A stretch of DNA of 64,000 nucleotides from Chitinophagaceae bacterium (GTDB lineage Bacteria; Bacteroidota; Bacteroidia; Chitinophagales; Chitinophagaceae). The notes beneath the pieces were generated by a model that was not told the DNA's origin, ran no database searches, and worked only from the letters and a program-made list of their open reading frames with translations. How positions within the stretch are numbered: the stretch's first letter is position 1; every line of letters starts with the position of its first letter. The stretch spans positions 1 to 64,000 of the forward strand of contig JAIETM010000007.1 of assembly GCA_019745155.1 (NCBI GenBank), given 5' to 3'. Of this stretch, positions 53,004 through 61,763 are shown piece after piece. The translations under genes were made by a program, and so were the position numbers.

Positions 53004-53401
53004 TGCGCCATATCATCGTAATTCACATGAGGTTGATCCGATGCAGGTTTTTCTTCCGGTGTATGCGCAGGTGCTGCAGCTTGTAAAGTTTGTTGTGCTG
53101 TAAAGCCCTGTGTAGCTTGCAGAAAATTGTGGTAGGATTTGTATTGTTTCATCACTTGAATGCCAGTACCGGTTAAATAGACAAATCCATTTTTTCCAAA
53201 CCCTACGGAAGCTTTTACGAGTTGTGTACTCATGAGAATCTCACGTACATGTTCTAGCTGACGTTCATCCAACTGTACCTGGGCCGGTGCAAGTATATCT
53301 CTTTCCAGATGTAACTCATTCTTATCCAGATTGCTGTACAAGTGTCTGAGAATGTATTCAATCAGGTCATCTTCTGTAATGGCTTTTACCTGCTGAGACA
53401 T
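53000..53401 (-). CDS. Small conserved-looking protein of unknown function
   Basis: I recognise no family. The 133-residue protein has a mainly helical N-terminal two-thirds (DDLIEYILRHLYSNLDKNEL; LDERQLEHVREILMSTQLV) and a short beta-like GFGKNGFVYLTGTGIQVM segment. That pattern could be a winged-helix fold. The C-terminal 40 residues are Ala/Pro/Gln-rich and probably disordered. It sits between serC and DUF1015 on the opposite strand. Confidence 0.6.
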   Translation of the reverse strand: MSQQVKAITEDDLIEYILRHLYSNLDKNELHLERDILAPAQVQLDERQLEHVREILMSTQLVKASVGFGKNGFVYLTGTGIQVMKQYKSYHNFLQATQGFTAQQTLQAAAPAHTPEEKPASDQPHVNYDDMAH

Positions 53402-53516
53402 GGGACTGAATTTTGATCAAATTAAGCGAAAACATTAGAGGATTCTGTTAAATCATGCGGATATTATAGCACCGACAGGAATATCAACCTGCAATAATTA
53501 TCTTGCGGCCCAGATT

Positions 53517-54749
53517 ATGGCAAATATCCAACCCTTCAAGGCCCTTCGTCCGCACGCACCTTTTGCTGCACAAGTGGCCAGCAGACCTTACGATGTATTG
53601 AATAGTGCAGAAGCACGTGTAGAAGCACAAGGCAATCCCAATTCTTTCCTGCATATCACCAAAAGTGAAATTGATCTGCCCGAGCAGACAGATATCCATA
53701 GCATGCCTGTGTATGAAAGAGCAAAGGAAAATCTCGATGCGTTTATCAAACGCGATATTCTCTTTCGGGAAGACAAAGACTGCTATTATATCTATCGCCT
53801 CATCATGGATGGTAGAAGCCAGACTGGTTTGGTTTGTGTAAGCAGTGTGGATGATTACAATGAAGACATCATTAAGAAGCACGAGTTTACACGTCCGGAA
53901 AAAGAGCAGGACAGAATCAATCATATCAAAACAACAGGTGCACAAACAGGTAATGTATTTCTGGCATATAGAAATGTGGCAGAAGTAGATGCACTCATTG
54001 ATAAGTGGATGACTGCCCGCTCACCGGTTTATGATTTTAAAGCGGATGATGGTATTCAGCATACCATCTGGATCATCAGCGATAGCGATGTGTGTAAGCA
54101 GATCACCGATCTTTTTGTAGCTAAAGTGCCTTGTACCTATATCGCAGACGGCCACCACCGTGCCGCTTCAGCTGCTAAAGTGCGCGCTGCGCTGGGTAAT
54201 ACAGCAACACAATCAGCAGATTATTTTCTAACAACCTTATTCCCTGCCAGTCAGCTAGCTATTCTGGATTATAACCGTGTGGTGAAGGATTTGAATGGGT
54301 TAAGTAAAGCTGATTTATTAGAACGTTTATCGGCTGACTTCACCGTTGAATTGAACGGTAGCAGTGCAGTAAAGCCAGCTGTACTGCATGAGTTTGGTAT
54401 GTATATCGATAAAGAATGGTATCGCCTTACAGCAAAACCTGGTGTTTATCGCAACGATCCCATTGGTGTGTTGGATGTAACCATTCTGCAAGAAAACATT
54501 CTTGATCCATTGCTCAATATCAAAGACCAGCGTACGGATAAGCGTATTGATTTCGTTGGTGGAATCCGCGGTTTGGGTGAATTGGAAAAGCGCGTGAACA
54601 GTGGTGATATGCAGTTGGCATTCAGTCTCTATCCTGTTACCATTGAGCAATTGTTTGATATTGCTGATAGTGGTAATGTAATGCCACCAAAGAGCACTTG
54701 GTTTGAACCAAAGCTACGCGATGGTTTGTTAACTCACCTGATTCATTAA
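53517..54749 (+). CDS. DUF1015 family protein with ParB/SerK-like DGHHR motif
   Basis: This cytosolic protein of 410 residues has the N-terminal DUF1015 signature (IQPFKALRPH...VASRPYDVLNSAEA) and the central motif IADGHHRAASAAKVR (D211-R215). The DGHHR-type motif resembles the nucleotide-binding element of ParB-like free-serine kinases (SerK, SbnI). Location close to serC, frequent in Bacteroidota, suggests a link to serine or phosphoserine metabolism. That function is inference. The TPR gene follows after 4 bp. Confidence 0.8.
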   Translation: MANIQPFKALRPHAPFAAQVASRPYDVLNSAEARVEAQGNPNSFLHITKSEIDLPEQTDIHSMPVYERAKENLDAFIKRDILFREDKDCYYIYRLIMDGRSQTGLVCVSSVDDYNEDIIKKHEFTRPEKEQDRINHIKTTGAQTGNVFLAYRNVAEVDALIDKWMTARSPVYDFKADDGIQHTIWIISDSDVCKQITDLFVAKVPCTYIADGHHRAASAAKVRAALGNTATQSADYFLTTLFPASQLAILDYNRVVKDLNGLSKADLLERLSADFTVELNGSSAVKPAVLHEFGMYIDKEWYRLTAKPGVYRNDPIGVLDVTILQENILDPLLNIKDQRTDKRIDFVGGIRGLGELEKRVNSGDMQLAFSLYPVTIEQLFDIADSGNVMPPKSTWFEPKLRDGLLTHLIH

Positions 54750-54753
54750 TCAT

Positions 54754-55749
54754 ATGCGTGTTGCTCTACTGTTGATTTGTGTATTGTTCGGCCTGCGCGT
54801 GATGGCGCAGCAGCCTGAGCATAAAAGACTAATCATGCAGGGAGAATATGCAGCTGCAACAACACAGTTGGAAAAAGCTTTGGCTGCTGCACCCAATGAT
54901 TTGGGTTTACTGAAAGACAAACTCTTTTTACAATTTCTTCAGCGCGATTTTGCCGGTGCTATTGAATTGGGTAAGCAACTGATTGAACGCAACGATGCTG
55001 ATTTTCAAGTGTTTCAACAATTAGGGCTTACTTATGCTGCCATCGCTGATTATAAAGAAGCAGAAAAACTATACATAAAAGGCATTCAGCGTTTTCCAAC
55101 CAGTGGGGTGTTGTATGCCGACTATGGTGCGATGCTGCAAGCAGCAGGTAAAAAAGCAGAGGCTATTGTACAGTGGGAAAAGGGTATTGCCACAGATCCT
55201 AATTATCCTGGGAATTATTTCTTCGCAGTAAAACATTATGCACTTGCAGAGGATTGGTTTCCTGTTATGCTGTACGGTGAACTTTTTTTGAATCTGGAAA
55301 GCTTCTCGCAGAGAACAACAGAGATTAAGAATCTTTTATACGAATCATGTAAGCGCATTTTTTCATTGTCAGATATGCTGCAGGCCATACCTGCCAGCAG
55401 AAAGCCTAATGCATTTGAAAAAGCAGTACTGGGTAATTTCAACAAGTTTGGGTCTATGATCCGAGAAGGTGTTACCCCCGAGGTACTTACTGCCATCAGA
55501 ACCCGTTTCTTATTGTCCTGGATGCAGTCCGATTTGAACAAGCAATTCCCTTTTGAACTCTTTCAACACCTGAATCAGCTCCTGCGCGAAGGCCATTTCG
55601 ATGCCTATCATCAGTGGTTATTTGGTATGGTGGCTAGTCCATCAGCCTACCAGATCTGGCTGAATAACCATGATACCGAGGTAGAAAAGTTCAAAAAATA
55701 CCAACGCAGCAATCTGTTCAAAATCCCCGCTGGGCAGTATTACCGCTAA
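54754..55749 (+). CDS. Secreted tetratricopeptide-repeat protein
   Basis: A signal peptide (MRVALLLICVLFGLRVMAQ) is followed by about four TPR-like helical pairs in residues 30-170 (for example ADYKEAEKLYIKGIQRFPTSG, then YADYGAMLQAAGKKAEAIVQ). A helical C-terminal region resembles no domain I know. It is probably a periplasmic scaffold protein. It starts 4 bp after DUF1015, so the two are likely cotranscribed. Confidence 0.8.
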   Translation: MRVALLLICVLFGLRVMAQQPEHKRLIMQGEYAAATTQLEKALAAAPNDLGLLKDKLFLQFLQRDFAGAIELGKQLIERNDADFQVFQQLGLTYAAIADYKEAEKLYIKGIQRFPTSGVLYADYGAMLQAAGKKAEAIVQWEKGIATDPNYPGNYFFAVKHYALAEDWFPVMLYGELFLNLESFSQRTTEIKNLLYESCKRIFSLSDMLQAIPASRKPNAFEKAVLGNFNKFGSMIREGVTPEVLTAIRTRFLLSWMQSDLNKQFPFELFQHLNQLLREGHFDAYHQWLFGMVASPSAYQIWLNNHDTEVEKFKKYQRSNLFKIPAGQYYR

Positions 55750-55833
55750 AAAACTGCTTATAGCCGGTGGCAATGAAGCCCTGCTTTGCTGTTTCTGCTG
55801 TTTTGCCTAATTTGTTCCCCTCAACAGCTTGCC

Positions 55834-56133
55834 ATGCAAACTCCCGACAATGATAAACTCTGGCGTATCGCCAAAAAACGCGCCAACTTCAAGAAAAGCG
55901 CATTTGCCTATGTAGTGGTCAATATTTTTCTGTGGACCATTTACTGGATTACCCACGGGTATGAAGGCTTCGAGTTCAAAGCTTCTGCATGACCCATCTG
56001 GGTAACGCTTGGTTGGGGTATTGGAATTGCCTTCCAGTATTATGAAGCCTATGCCGGTAATCAGGATGATCTGGTAGAAAGGGAGTATGAAAAACTGAAG
56101 CAGGAAAAGAAAGATCAATCAACATCACTATAA
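55834..56133 (+). pseudogene. 2TM-domain protein interrupted by in-frame TGA
   Basis: The frame reads MQTPDNDKLWRIAKKRANF onward through one transmembrane helix to FEFKASA. A TGA (codon 53, 55990-55992) follows, then PIWVTLGWGIGIAFQYYEAY and a charged tail to TAA at 56133. Together these form a complete 2TM domain of 99 codons, where homologues typically have Trp before PIW. TGG to TGA is a single change. Either the gene is recently inactivated, TGA is read through at some level, or there is a base error. It lies 9 bp before the acyl-CoA synthetase. Confidence 0.8.
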
Positions 56134-56142
56134 TCATTCATC

Positions 56143-57939
56143 ATGAGTTTTCCCAATTATCGATTGTTTGATGTATTGCAGTTTCAGCTGGAGAAGTTTC
56201 CAAAACCAGATATGCTGAATGCAAAAGAGAACGGACAGTGGAGAGCGTATAGTACAAAGGAAGTGAATGATATCGCCATCAGGTTTGCGGCAGGTTTGCT
56301 GAAACTGGGTATCAATGGTGGAGATTATTCACCTGAAGGTGCGCAGAAAGTAGCACTGATTAGTGCCAACAGACCAGAGTGGATTTTTACAGACCTGGCT
56401 GTGCAACAAACGGGTGCAGTACTCACGCCTATTTATCCAACCACCAATCCGCTGGAATTACAATTCATCCTGAATGAAGCAGAGGTGAAATATGTTTTTG
56501 CAGGTGATGCCAATTTGTGGGATAAAGTGATGAGCATCAAAGATCATGTGCCCACACTCCAACAGGTATATACATTCGATAAAGTAGAAGGTGCTGCACA
56601 TTGGTCTGAATTATTACATCTGGCCGATGCAGAAAGCCTGTCTCAGGTAGCAGCTATCAGCGCGCAAATACCAACATCCAATCTTGCAACCATTATTTAT
56701 ACCTCAGGTACAACGGGTACACCCAAGGGTGTGATGTTAACGCATGAGAATATTGTAAGTAATGTCTTTCATTCAAAAGAAAGTTTTCCTTTTGAAGACA
56801 GACCTGATGGTAAAGCGCTCAGCTTTCTGCCACTGAACCACATTTTTGAAAAAGTGATTACTTATATCTATCTCTTTAGTGGTATCAGTATTTATTATGC
56901 AGAGAGTTTGGAGACCATTGGCGACAACCTGAAGGAAGTAAAGCCGATGGGCTTCTCCACTGTGCCGCGTTTGTTGGAGAAAGTGTTTGAAAAAATCATG
57001 ACGAAGGGTAATGAGTTGGAAGGCACTAAAAGAAAATTATTTTTCTGGGCAGTTGGCTTAGCAGAAAAATATGACAACAATGTGAGTGGTGGCATGTGGT
57101 ACAATGTGGAATTGTCCATGGCCAATAAAATCATCTTCAATAAGTGGCGCGAAGCATTGGGCGGCAATATTGAATTCATCATTACAGGTGGTGCTGCTTG
57201 TCAGGAAAAACTTTTACGCATTTTCAACGGCGCACAAATTCCAGTGTATGAAGGCTATGGTCCAACTGAAAATAGTCCGGTGATTACCGTAAACAGAAAA
57301 ACACCAGGCGGTTGTAAGTATGGCTCTGTAGGTTTACCCATTGTTGGGCAGGAAGTGAAGATTGCTGAGGACGGTGAGATATTGGTGAAAGGTCCCAGTG
57401 TTATGAAGGGTTATTACAAGCGTCCCGAGATTACTGCTGAAACGGTGATCGATGGTTGGTTGCATACAGGTGATATTGGTATCTGGGATGAAGGCAAATA
57501 CCTAAAGATCACAGATCGTAAGAAGGAATTGTTCAAGACCAGTGGCGGTAAATATGTGGCACCTCAGCCTATTGAAAACCGTTTGAAAGAAAGTCTTTTT
57601 GTAGAGCAAGTAATGGTGGTAGGTGCTGAAAGAAAATTCGTTGGTGCATTAATTGTACCTTCTTTTCCTACACTGCGTGAGTGGATGAAGGAAAAGCAAA
57701 TTCAATTTACCACACCGGAAGCGGCCATCAATCATCCACGTATATTGGAACTCTACCGTGAGTTGGTAGAGAGCTTCAATAAGTTTTTCAACCATGTGGA
57801 ACAGATCAAGAAGTTTGAATTGTTGGCTCATGAGTGGACGGTGGATACAGGCGAATTAACGCCCACCTTAAAGCTGAAGCGAAAAGTAATTAATGAAAAA
57901 TACAAAGCCTCCATAGAGCGTATTTATGAAGGTTCCTAA
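56143..57939 (+). CDS. Long-chain acyl-CoA synthetase (AMP-dependent ligase)
   Basis: This 598-residue ANL-superfamily enzyme activates fatty acids to acyl-CoA through an acyl-AMP. The P-loop is IIYTSGTTGTPKGVMLTH. The adenine motif is YEGYGPTENSP and the hinge motif GWLHTGDIG, followed by DRKKELFKTSGGKYVAPQPIE. The length and order match bacterial FadD15-like proteins. It probably acts at the inner face of the cytoplasmic membrane. A strong terminator follows directly. Confidence 0.93.
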   Translation: MSFPNYRLFDVLQFQLEKFPKPDMLNAKENGQWRAYSTKEVNDIAIRFAAGLLKLGINGGDYSPEGAQKVALISANRPEWIFTDLAVQQTGAVLTPIYPTTNPLELQFILNEAEVKYVFAGDANLWDKVMSIKDHVPTLQQVYTFDKVEGAAHWSELLHLADAESLSQVAAISAQIPTSNLATIIYTSGTTGTPKGVMLTHENIVSNVFHSKESFPFEDRPDGKALSFLPLNHIFEKVITYIYLFSGISIYYAESLETIGDNLKEVKPMGFSTVPRLLEKVFEKIMTKGNELEGTKRKLFFWAVGLAEKYDNNVSGGMWYNVELSMANKIIFNKWREALGGNIEFIITGGAACQEKLLRIFNGAQIPVYEGYGPTENSPVITVNRKTPGGCKYGSVGLPIVGQEVKIAEDGEILVKGPSVMKGYYKRPEITAETVIDGWLHTGDIGIWDEGKYLKITDRKKELFKTSGGKYVAPQPIENRLKESLFVEQVMVVGAERKFVGALIVPSFPTLREWMKEKQIQFTTPEAAINHPRILELYRELVESFNKFFNHVEQIKKFELLAHEWTVDTGELTPTLKLKRKVINEKYKASIERIYEGS

Positions 57940-57941
57940 GT

Positions 57942-57967
57942 AAAGCCGGTCATTGACCGGCTTTTTT
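57942..57967 (+). terminator. Rho-independent terminator after the acyl-CoA synthetase
   Basis: AAAGCCGGTC/GACCGGCTTT stem with an ATT loop, then further T. It lies 2 bp after the stop codon. Confidence 0.85.
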
Positions 57968-57975
57968 GTGTTGCC

Positions 57976-58073
57976 TACTTGGGTGTCCACACCCGAGTAT
58001 TTGTAAATGTCCTTTATCGCGGTGAGGACACCGGCTTGTGGCAGATGGCCCGTTCGGGTGTCCGCACCCGAAC
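57976..58073. repeat. Cluster of three related palindromes (GGTG-NNNN-CACC)
   Basis: Three small hairpins share the core GGTG, four-base loop, CACC. They are 57976-57999 (10-bp stem around GGGTG-TCCA-CACCC, one G-U), 58020-58033 (CGGTG-AGGA-CACCG) and 58052-58073 (GTTCGGGTG-TCCG-CACCCGAAC, perfect 9 bp). The centres are about 38 bp apart. This looks like a REP-type intergenic palindrome family. Confidence 0.6.
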
Positions 58074-58133
58074 TAATGGCGATCACCTTTTATAAGCATG
58101 ACCAATGTCAGTGTTTGCGGAGGATGCGGGTTT

Positions 58134-58142
58134 TAGTTTTGA
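58134..58142 (+). promoter_or_regulatory. -7 element TAGTTTTGA for the DoxX-like gene
   Basis: Perfect TAnnTTTG, 17 bases before ATG 58160. It supports the shorter start of that gene. Confidence 0.55.
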
Positions 58143-58159
58143 AGCCTCAAACGATTGCC

Positions 58160-58630
58160 ATGCAGACACCCAGAGAACAAGCTTCCCGTTTATCCGCCAT
58201 GTCATTACTGCGCATCAGTGTAGGTATTGTTTACCTGTGGTTTGGTGCATTGAAATTTTTTGATGGCTTGAGTCCGGCAGAGCAACTCGCCATGAATACC
58301 ATTCATGAACTCACGTTCGGTTTGATTGATAATAAAGTAAACTTGATCATGCTGGCTGGTTGGGAATGTATTGTTGGGGTATTGCTGATTATTGGTAAAT
58401 ACATTCGTCCAACACTGATCCTACTGTTTTTGCATATGGTATGTACGTTCACACCTTTCATTTTCTTTCCCAAAGAAACTTTTCACTACATGCCTTACGG
58501 CCTAACACTAGTTGGGCAATACATCATGAAGAACATCATCATAGTAGCAGCGGGTATTGTGCTTTGGAAAACCGAAAGAGAGAAAGAAGCCAATCAGCAT
58601 TTTAGCGAAATGGCTTTGTCGCGTGAATAA
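58160..58630 (+). CDS. DoxX-like/DUF417-type membrane protein
   Basis: This 156-residue protein has four hydrophobic helices. The first contains ISVGIVYLWFGALKFFDGLSPAE, the characteristic G-x-KF motif of DoxX/YkgB-like proteins. The second lies in the GWECIVGVLLIIG region. DoxX proteins have been linked to quinone- or thiol-related redox functions, with no firm role for this type. ATG 58160 is chosen because the longer frame (from 58007) runs through the palindrome cluster and the promoter. Confidence 0.75.
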   Translation: MQTPREQASRLSAMSLLRISVGIVYLWFGALKFFDGLSPAEQLAMNTIHELTFGLIDNKVNLIMLAGWECIVGVLLIIGKYIRPTLILLFLHMVCTFTPFIFFPKETFHYMPYGLTLVGQYIMKNIIIVAAGIVLWKTEREKEANQHFSEMALSRE

Positions 58631-58642
58631 TCTGTTTGTTTT

Positions 58643-59317
58643 TTATAAAGTGTCGTCAGGTTTGCCGGTAAGGTAATACTGACGAATGCGTTCACCAATA
58701 GGATGCTTTTGTACAGTATGGTTAAAAGCTTCCAGCATGGTAGTAGCTTCTGCTGCGTTGAAATCGCCTTTGATATAAAACAATTGTTTTAGCAGGCTTA
58801 TCGAATTTGGATAGGATTTGATGGTTTGAATATTCTTCTTTAGTAATGCAACCTGTTTAATGGCATCTTTAGAATAATACAATTGCGCCATGCTGAAATC
58901 TGCATCGTTCACTTTACTGCCACTTACCCAGCTGGGGAATTCATCTGTTGGTGTATTGGGTTGAAAAACTGTTGGCCTTTGATCCACATAAAAGAAAGAG
59001 AAAACAGCATTGGGTGTTTTGGTATTCAAAAATCCAATAGGTCTTTTATATGCATTCGTTGAATCAACATAACGGATGCTGCAAAAAATGGCCGGTGAAT
59101 CTAGATGTAGCGCATACTGGAAAATAAGTTTTGCATCATTCACTAATTGCGAATCAATCACCACTTGCTTGTCCTCATTCATGAGGTAGAGATATTGGTT
59201 GCGTAGTGAAGACAACTGTTTTTCACTTAAAACATAGGTAACTGTATTTGTATGTTGTTGGGCTTGTCTACAAGCCAGACTAGATATGACCAGCAGCAGT
59301 ATCAGTACTTGTTTCAT
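58643..59317 (-). CDS. Lipoprotein with DUF4369-like N-terminal region, no thioredoxin domain
   Basis: A lipoprotein signal (lipobox SSLAC, Cys 16) is followed by a beta-rich segment (YLYLMNEDKQVVIDSQLVND) like the DUF4369 domain that often precedes TlpA-like thioredoxins. Here the protein stops at 224 residues without a CxxC motif, so no redox centre is visible. The C-terminal half is helical. It is probably a periplasmic or outer-membrane lipoprotein of unknown role. The family assignment is tentative. Confidence 0.6.
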   Translation of the reverse strand: MKQVLILLLVISSLACRQAQQHTNTVTYVLSEKQLSSLRNQYLYLMNEDKQVVIDSQLVNDAKLIFQYALHLDSPAIFCSIRYVDSTNAYKRPIGFLNTKTPNAVFSFFYVDQRPTVFQPNTPTDEFPSWVSGSKVNDADFSMAQLYYSKDAIKQVALLKKNIQTIKSYPNSISLLKQLFYIKGDFNAAEATTMLEAFNHTVQKHPIGERIRQYYLTGKPDDTL

Positions 59318-59355
59318 ATACCTGAGATGCTGATATCAGGTATTTCCATAATGTA

Positions 59356-59928
59356 TCATGCTAATTCTTGCAAATAAGCTTCTACCACTTCAGGAAAATG
59401 CTGGTGCTCCAGACCATGGATGCGTGCTGCAAGGCTATCAGGCGTATCATCGGGTAAAACGGGGCAGGAGAACTGGGCCAAGTGGCGACCATGGTCGTAT
59501 TCTTCATCCACCAAATGAATGGTGATGCCGCTTTCCTGCTCTTTGGCTTCAATCACAGCTTGATGCACATGGTGGCCATACATACCCTTGCCGCCATATT
59601 TTGGGAGTAGGGCAGGGTGGATATTGATGATGCGCTGGGGATAGGCTTCAATCAGGGCCTGGGGTATTTTCCAGAGAAATCCGGCCAGCACAATCAGCTC
59701 AATGCCTGCTGTTTTCAGCTCAGCCAAATGGGCGTCTCCATTCTTAAAACGTTCTTTATCAATTAATAATGAAGGAATGCCCAGATTCTTTGCCCTTTCT
59801 AGCACATAGGCATCGGGCTTATTGCAAAGGATTAAGGAAACCTCAGCAGAACCTTTTTGGCGAAAATGCTCCACCAGTGCTTGTGCATTGGTGCCTGATC
59901 CGGAAGCAAAAATGGCCAGTTTGATCAT
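59356..59928 (-). CDS. purN: Phosphoribosylglycinamide formyltransferase
   Basis: This 190-residue enzyme uses 10-formyl-THF to formylate GAR, the third step of purine synthesis. The N-terminal motif is AIFASGSGTNAQAL. The catalytic triad region INIHPALLPKYGG (Asn, His) and the loop with the final Asp in HLVDEEYDHG are present. The length is slightly below E. coli PurN (212). Its ATG overlaps the TGA of the upstream small membrane protein as ATGA. Confidence 0.93.
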   Translation of the reverse strand: MIKLAIFASGSGTNAQALVEHFRQKGSAEVSLILCNKPDAYVLERAKNLGIPSLLIDKERFKNGDAHLAELKTAGIELIVLAGFLWKIPQALIEAYPQRIINIHPALLPKYGGKGMYGHHVHQAVIEAKEQESGITIHLVDEEYDHGRHLAQFSCPVLPDDTPDSLAARIHGLEHQHFPEVVEAYLQELA

Positions 59929-60212
59929 GCGTCTTTTTTGCCGGCCATCTTTCGGCCAATCCTGCTAATATAATTTTTGAAGAAACGGAACTGGCCTAAA
60001 GGAATACTGATTACTAGCACACAAAGCGGCCAAAGTAAGGTTACTATGATGATATACAGTGGTATACGTATGGCTGTATTGTCTATGTTGAGGTACTGCA
60101 ATACTTGACGACCCAGCCAGCCGCAGCCACTTCCACCCAATGCAAACGTGGTAAAAATTAGGGTGAACTGCCACCAGCTCACGCCCCATTTCGCTTTCAA
60201 TTTTTGGAGCAT
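59925..60212 (-). CDS. Small membrane protein (DUF6787-like)
   Basis: This 95-residue protein has two hydrophobic helices (WWQFTLIFTTFALGGSGCGW and IPLYIIIVTLLWPLCVLVIS) and a basic C-terminal tail. The opening LQKLKAKWGVSWWQF is shared by an uncharacterised Bacteroidota family; I assign the family name tentatively. ATG 60212 follows TTTGC with a three-base spacer (GCC), so the start is probably leaderless. It is coupled to purN by the ATGA overlap. Confidence 0.65.
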   Translation of the reverse strand: MLQKLKAKWGVSWWQFTLIFTTFALGGSGCGWLGRQVLQYLNIDNTAIRIPLYIIIVTLLWPLCVLVISIPLGQFRFFKNYISRIGRKMAGKKDA

Positions 60213-60395
60213 GGCGCAAAGGACGAAAAAAAATCTTGCTTCAACACAATAAATCAAGAAAACCCTTCAACAAAAAAATACAGTTTACTAAATCATGACA
60301 GATTTTATAGAGCATAGCTCTGAATGCGCTGAAATGCAAGCCAGATAAGGCTAAATTTTTTTTAAACGAACTGCTCTTTCGTAAGCTTACTACCC

Positions 60396-60404
60396 TATTT
60401 TTGC
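60396..60404 (+). promoter_or_regulatory. -7 element TATTTTTGC for the Alternative Complex III operon
   Basis: Perfect TAnnTTTGC, 46 bases before ATG 60451. The surrounding 60213-60450 spacer is AT-rich and contains no gene. Confidence 0.65.
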
Positions 60405-60450
60405 AGCCGTTCGCGGATATTTTTCCACACTAGAATCACCGCTTGTGAAT

Positions 60451-61704
60451 ATGACAACGTTTAGAAGAATCTCACGCATCCTCGCAGCAGGTATTTTTTT
60501 CCTCAGTATTTCTTTTGCCAATAAGGTAACAGCCCAAGATGGCAAGGCATTGTTCAATGCGAACTGTGCTTCCTGCCACAAAATGGATAAGGACCTGACA
60601 GGTCCGGCCCTGATGGGTGTGCACGACCGCTGGAACAACGATAAGTTGTTGGCATTATGGATCAAGAACTGGAACAAAGCCGTTGCTTCAGGCGATGCGT
60701 ATGCAGTGAAGATCAAAGATTGGAGCCCAAGCTCAATGACGGTATTTGAAGGTACCCTGAGTGATGCGCAGATTGATGCCATCCTCGGTTACATCAAAGC
60801 ATGGAAGCCTGAAGCTAAGCCAACAGCTGCTGCTGCCGGTGCTCCTGCTGAAGAAGGTGATAACACCTTGCTCTTCGGTATCCTTACATTGATCCTGGCG
60901 GTAATTTCTTTCACTTTATTACAAGTGAATGCCAGCCTGAAGAAAATGGCTGATGAAAAAGCAGGTGAGCCTGTTGTAGAGCCAGTACCATTCTGGAGAA
61001 ACAAAGCCTACATCGCTACCTTAACAGTAATCCTGTTCTGCGTTGGTGGTTATCTCACTTCAAAAGGTGCGATGGCTTTGGGTCGTTCTAAAGACTACAC
61101 ACCAACACAACCTATCTTCTACTCACATAAAGTACACGCAGGTGCTAACCAAGTAAACTGTCTGTATTGCCATGGTGGTGCTGAGCAGGGCAAGCATGCC
61201 AACATTCCTTCTGTGAATGTGTGTATGAACTGTCATAAGGCCATCAATGAGTATGTAAAAGGTCCTAAGCTCTATGATGAAGATGGTAACGAGGTGGATG
61301 GTACAGCTGAGATTCAGAAATTATATAAGTATGCTGGTTTCGATCCTGCCAATGCTGCTGCATGGGATCCTTCTAAAGCCAAGCCTATTGAATGGGTTAA
61401 GATTCACAACCTGCCTGATCACGTATACTTCAACCACAGTCAGCACGTAAAAGCTGGTAAAGTAGCTTGTCAAACCTGCCACGGTGAAATCCAGAAAATG
61501 GATGAAGTAAAGCAGTTCAGCGATCTGAGCATGGGCTGGTGTATCAACTGTCACCGCGAAACCAAAGTGCAGTTCAAAGACAATGGTTTCTATAGCATCT
61601 ACGAGAAATACCATAACGACCTGAAGAGCGGAAAGATCGACAGCACCAAGGGTATTACTGTAGAGAAAATCGGTGGAACAGAGTGTCAGAAGTGTCACTA
61701 TTAA
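60451..61704 (+). CDS. actA: Alternative Complex III cytochrome c subunit (monoheme-pentaheme ActA fusion)
   Basis: An N-terminal signal (residues 1-28) is followed by a monoheme cytochrome c domain with CASCH (C39-H43). An Ala-rich linker comes next, then two transmembrane helices around 145-165 and 190-210. The C-terminal multiheme domain has five CxxCH motifs (CLYCH, CMNCH, CQTCH, CINCH and CQKCH near the end). This is the ActA subunit of quinol-oxidising ACIII, fused to an N-terminal cytochrome c as in other Bacteroidota. It carries electrons towards terminal oxidases. The in-frame GTG at 60445 is a possible alternative start. actB follows after 59 bp. Confidence 0.92.
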   Translation: MTTFRRISRILAAGIFFLSISFANKVTAQDGKALFNANCASCHKMDKDLTGPALMGVHDRWNNDKLLALWIKNWNKAVASGDAYAVKIKDWSPSSMTVFEGTLSDAQIDAILGYIKAWKPEAKPTAAAAGAPAEEGDNTLLFGILTLILAVISFTLLQVNASLKKMADEKAGEPVVEPVPFWRNKAYIATLTVILFCVGGYLTSKGAMALGRSKDYTPTQPIFYSHKVHAGANQVNCLYCHGGAEQGKHANIPSVNVCMNCHKAINEYVKGPKLYDEDGNEVDGTAEIQKLYKYAGFDPANAAAWDPSKAKPIEWVKIHNLPDHVYFNHSQHVKAGKVACQTCHGEIQKMDEVKQFSDLSMGWCINCHRETKVQFKDNGFYSIYEKYHNDLKSGKIDSTKGITVEKIGGTECQKCHY

Positions 61705-61763
61705 TATATGTATGATCGACAGCCCGTCTGTCCTGAAATTTTACTAATTGTCAAACTGATATA

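Noticed and set aside
55990-55992. Selenocysteine at the in-frame TGA of the 2TM gene
   Set aside because: Homologues have Trp, not Cys, at this site, no SECIS-like hairpin directly follows, and selenocysteine in this family is unknown.
58007-58159. Extended N-terminus of the DoxX-like protein
   Set aside because: It would translate through part of the palindrome cluster and the gene's own promoter element.
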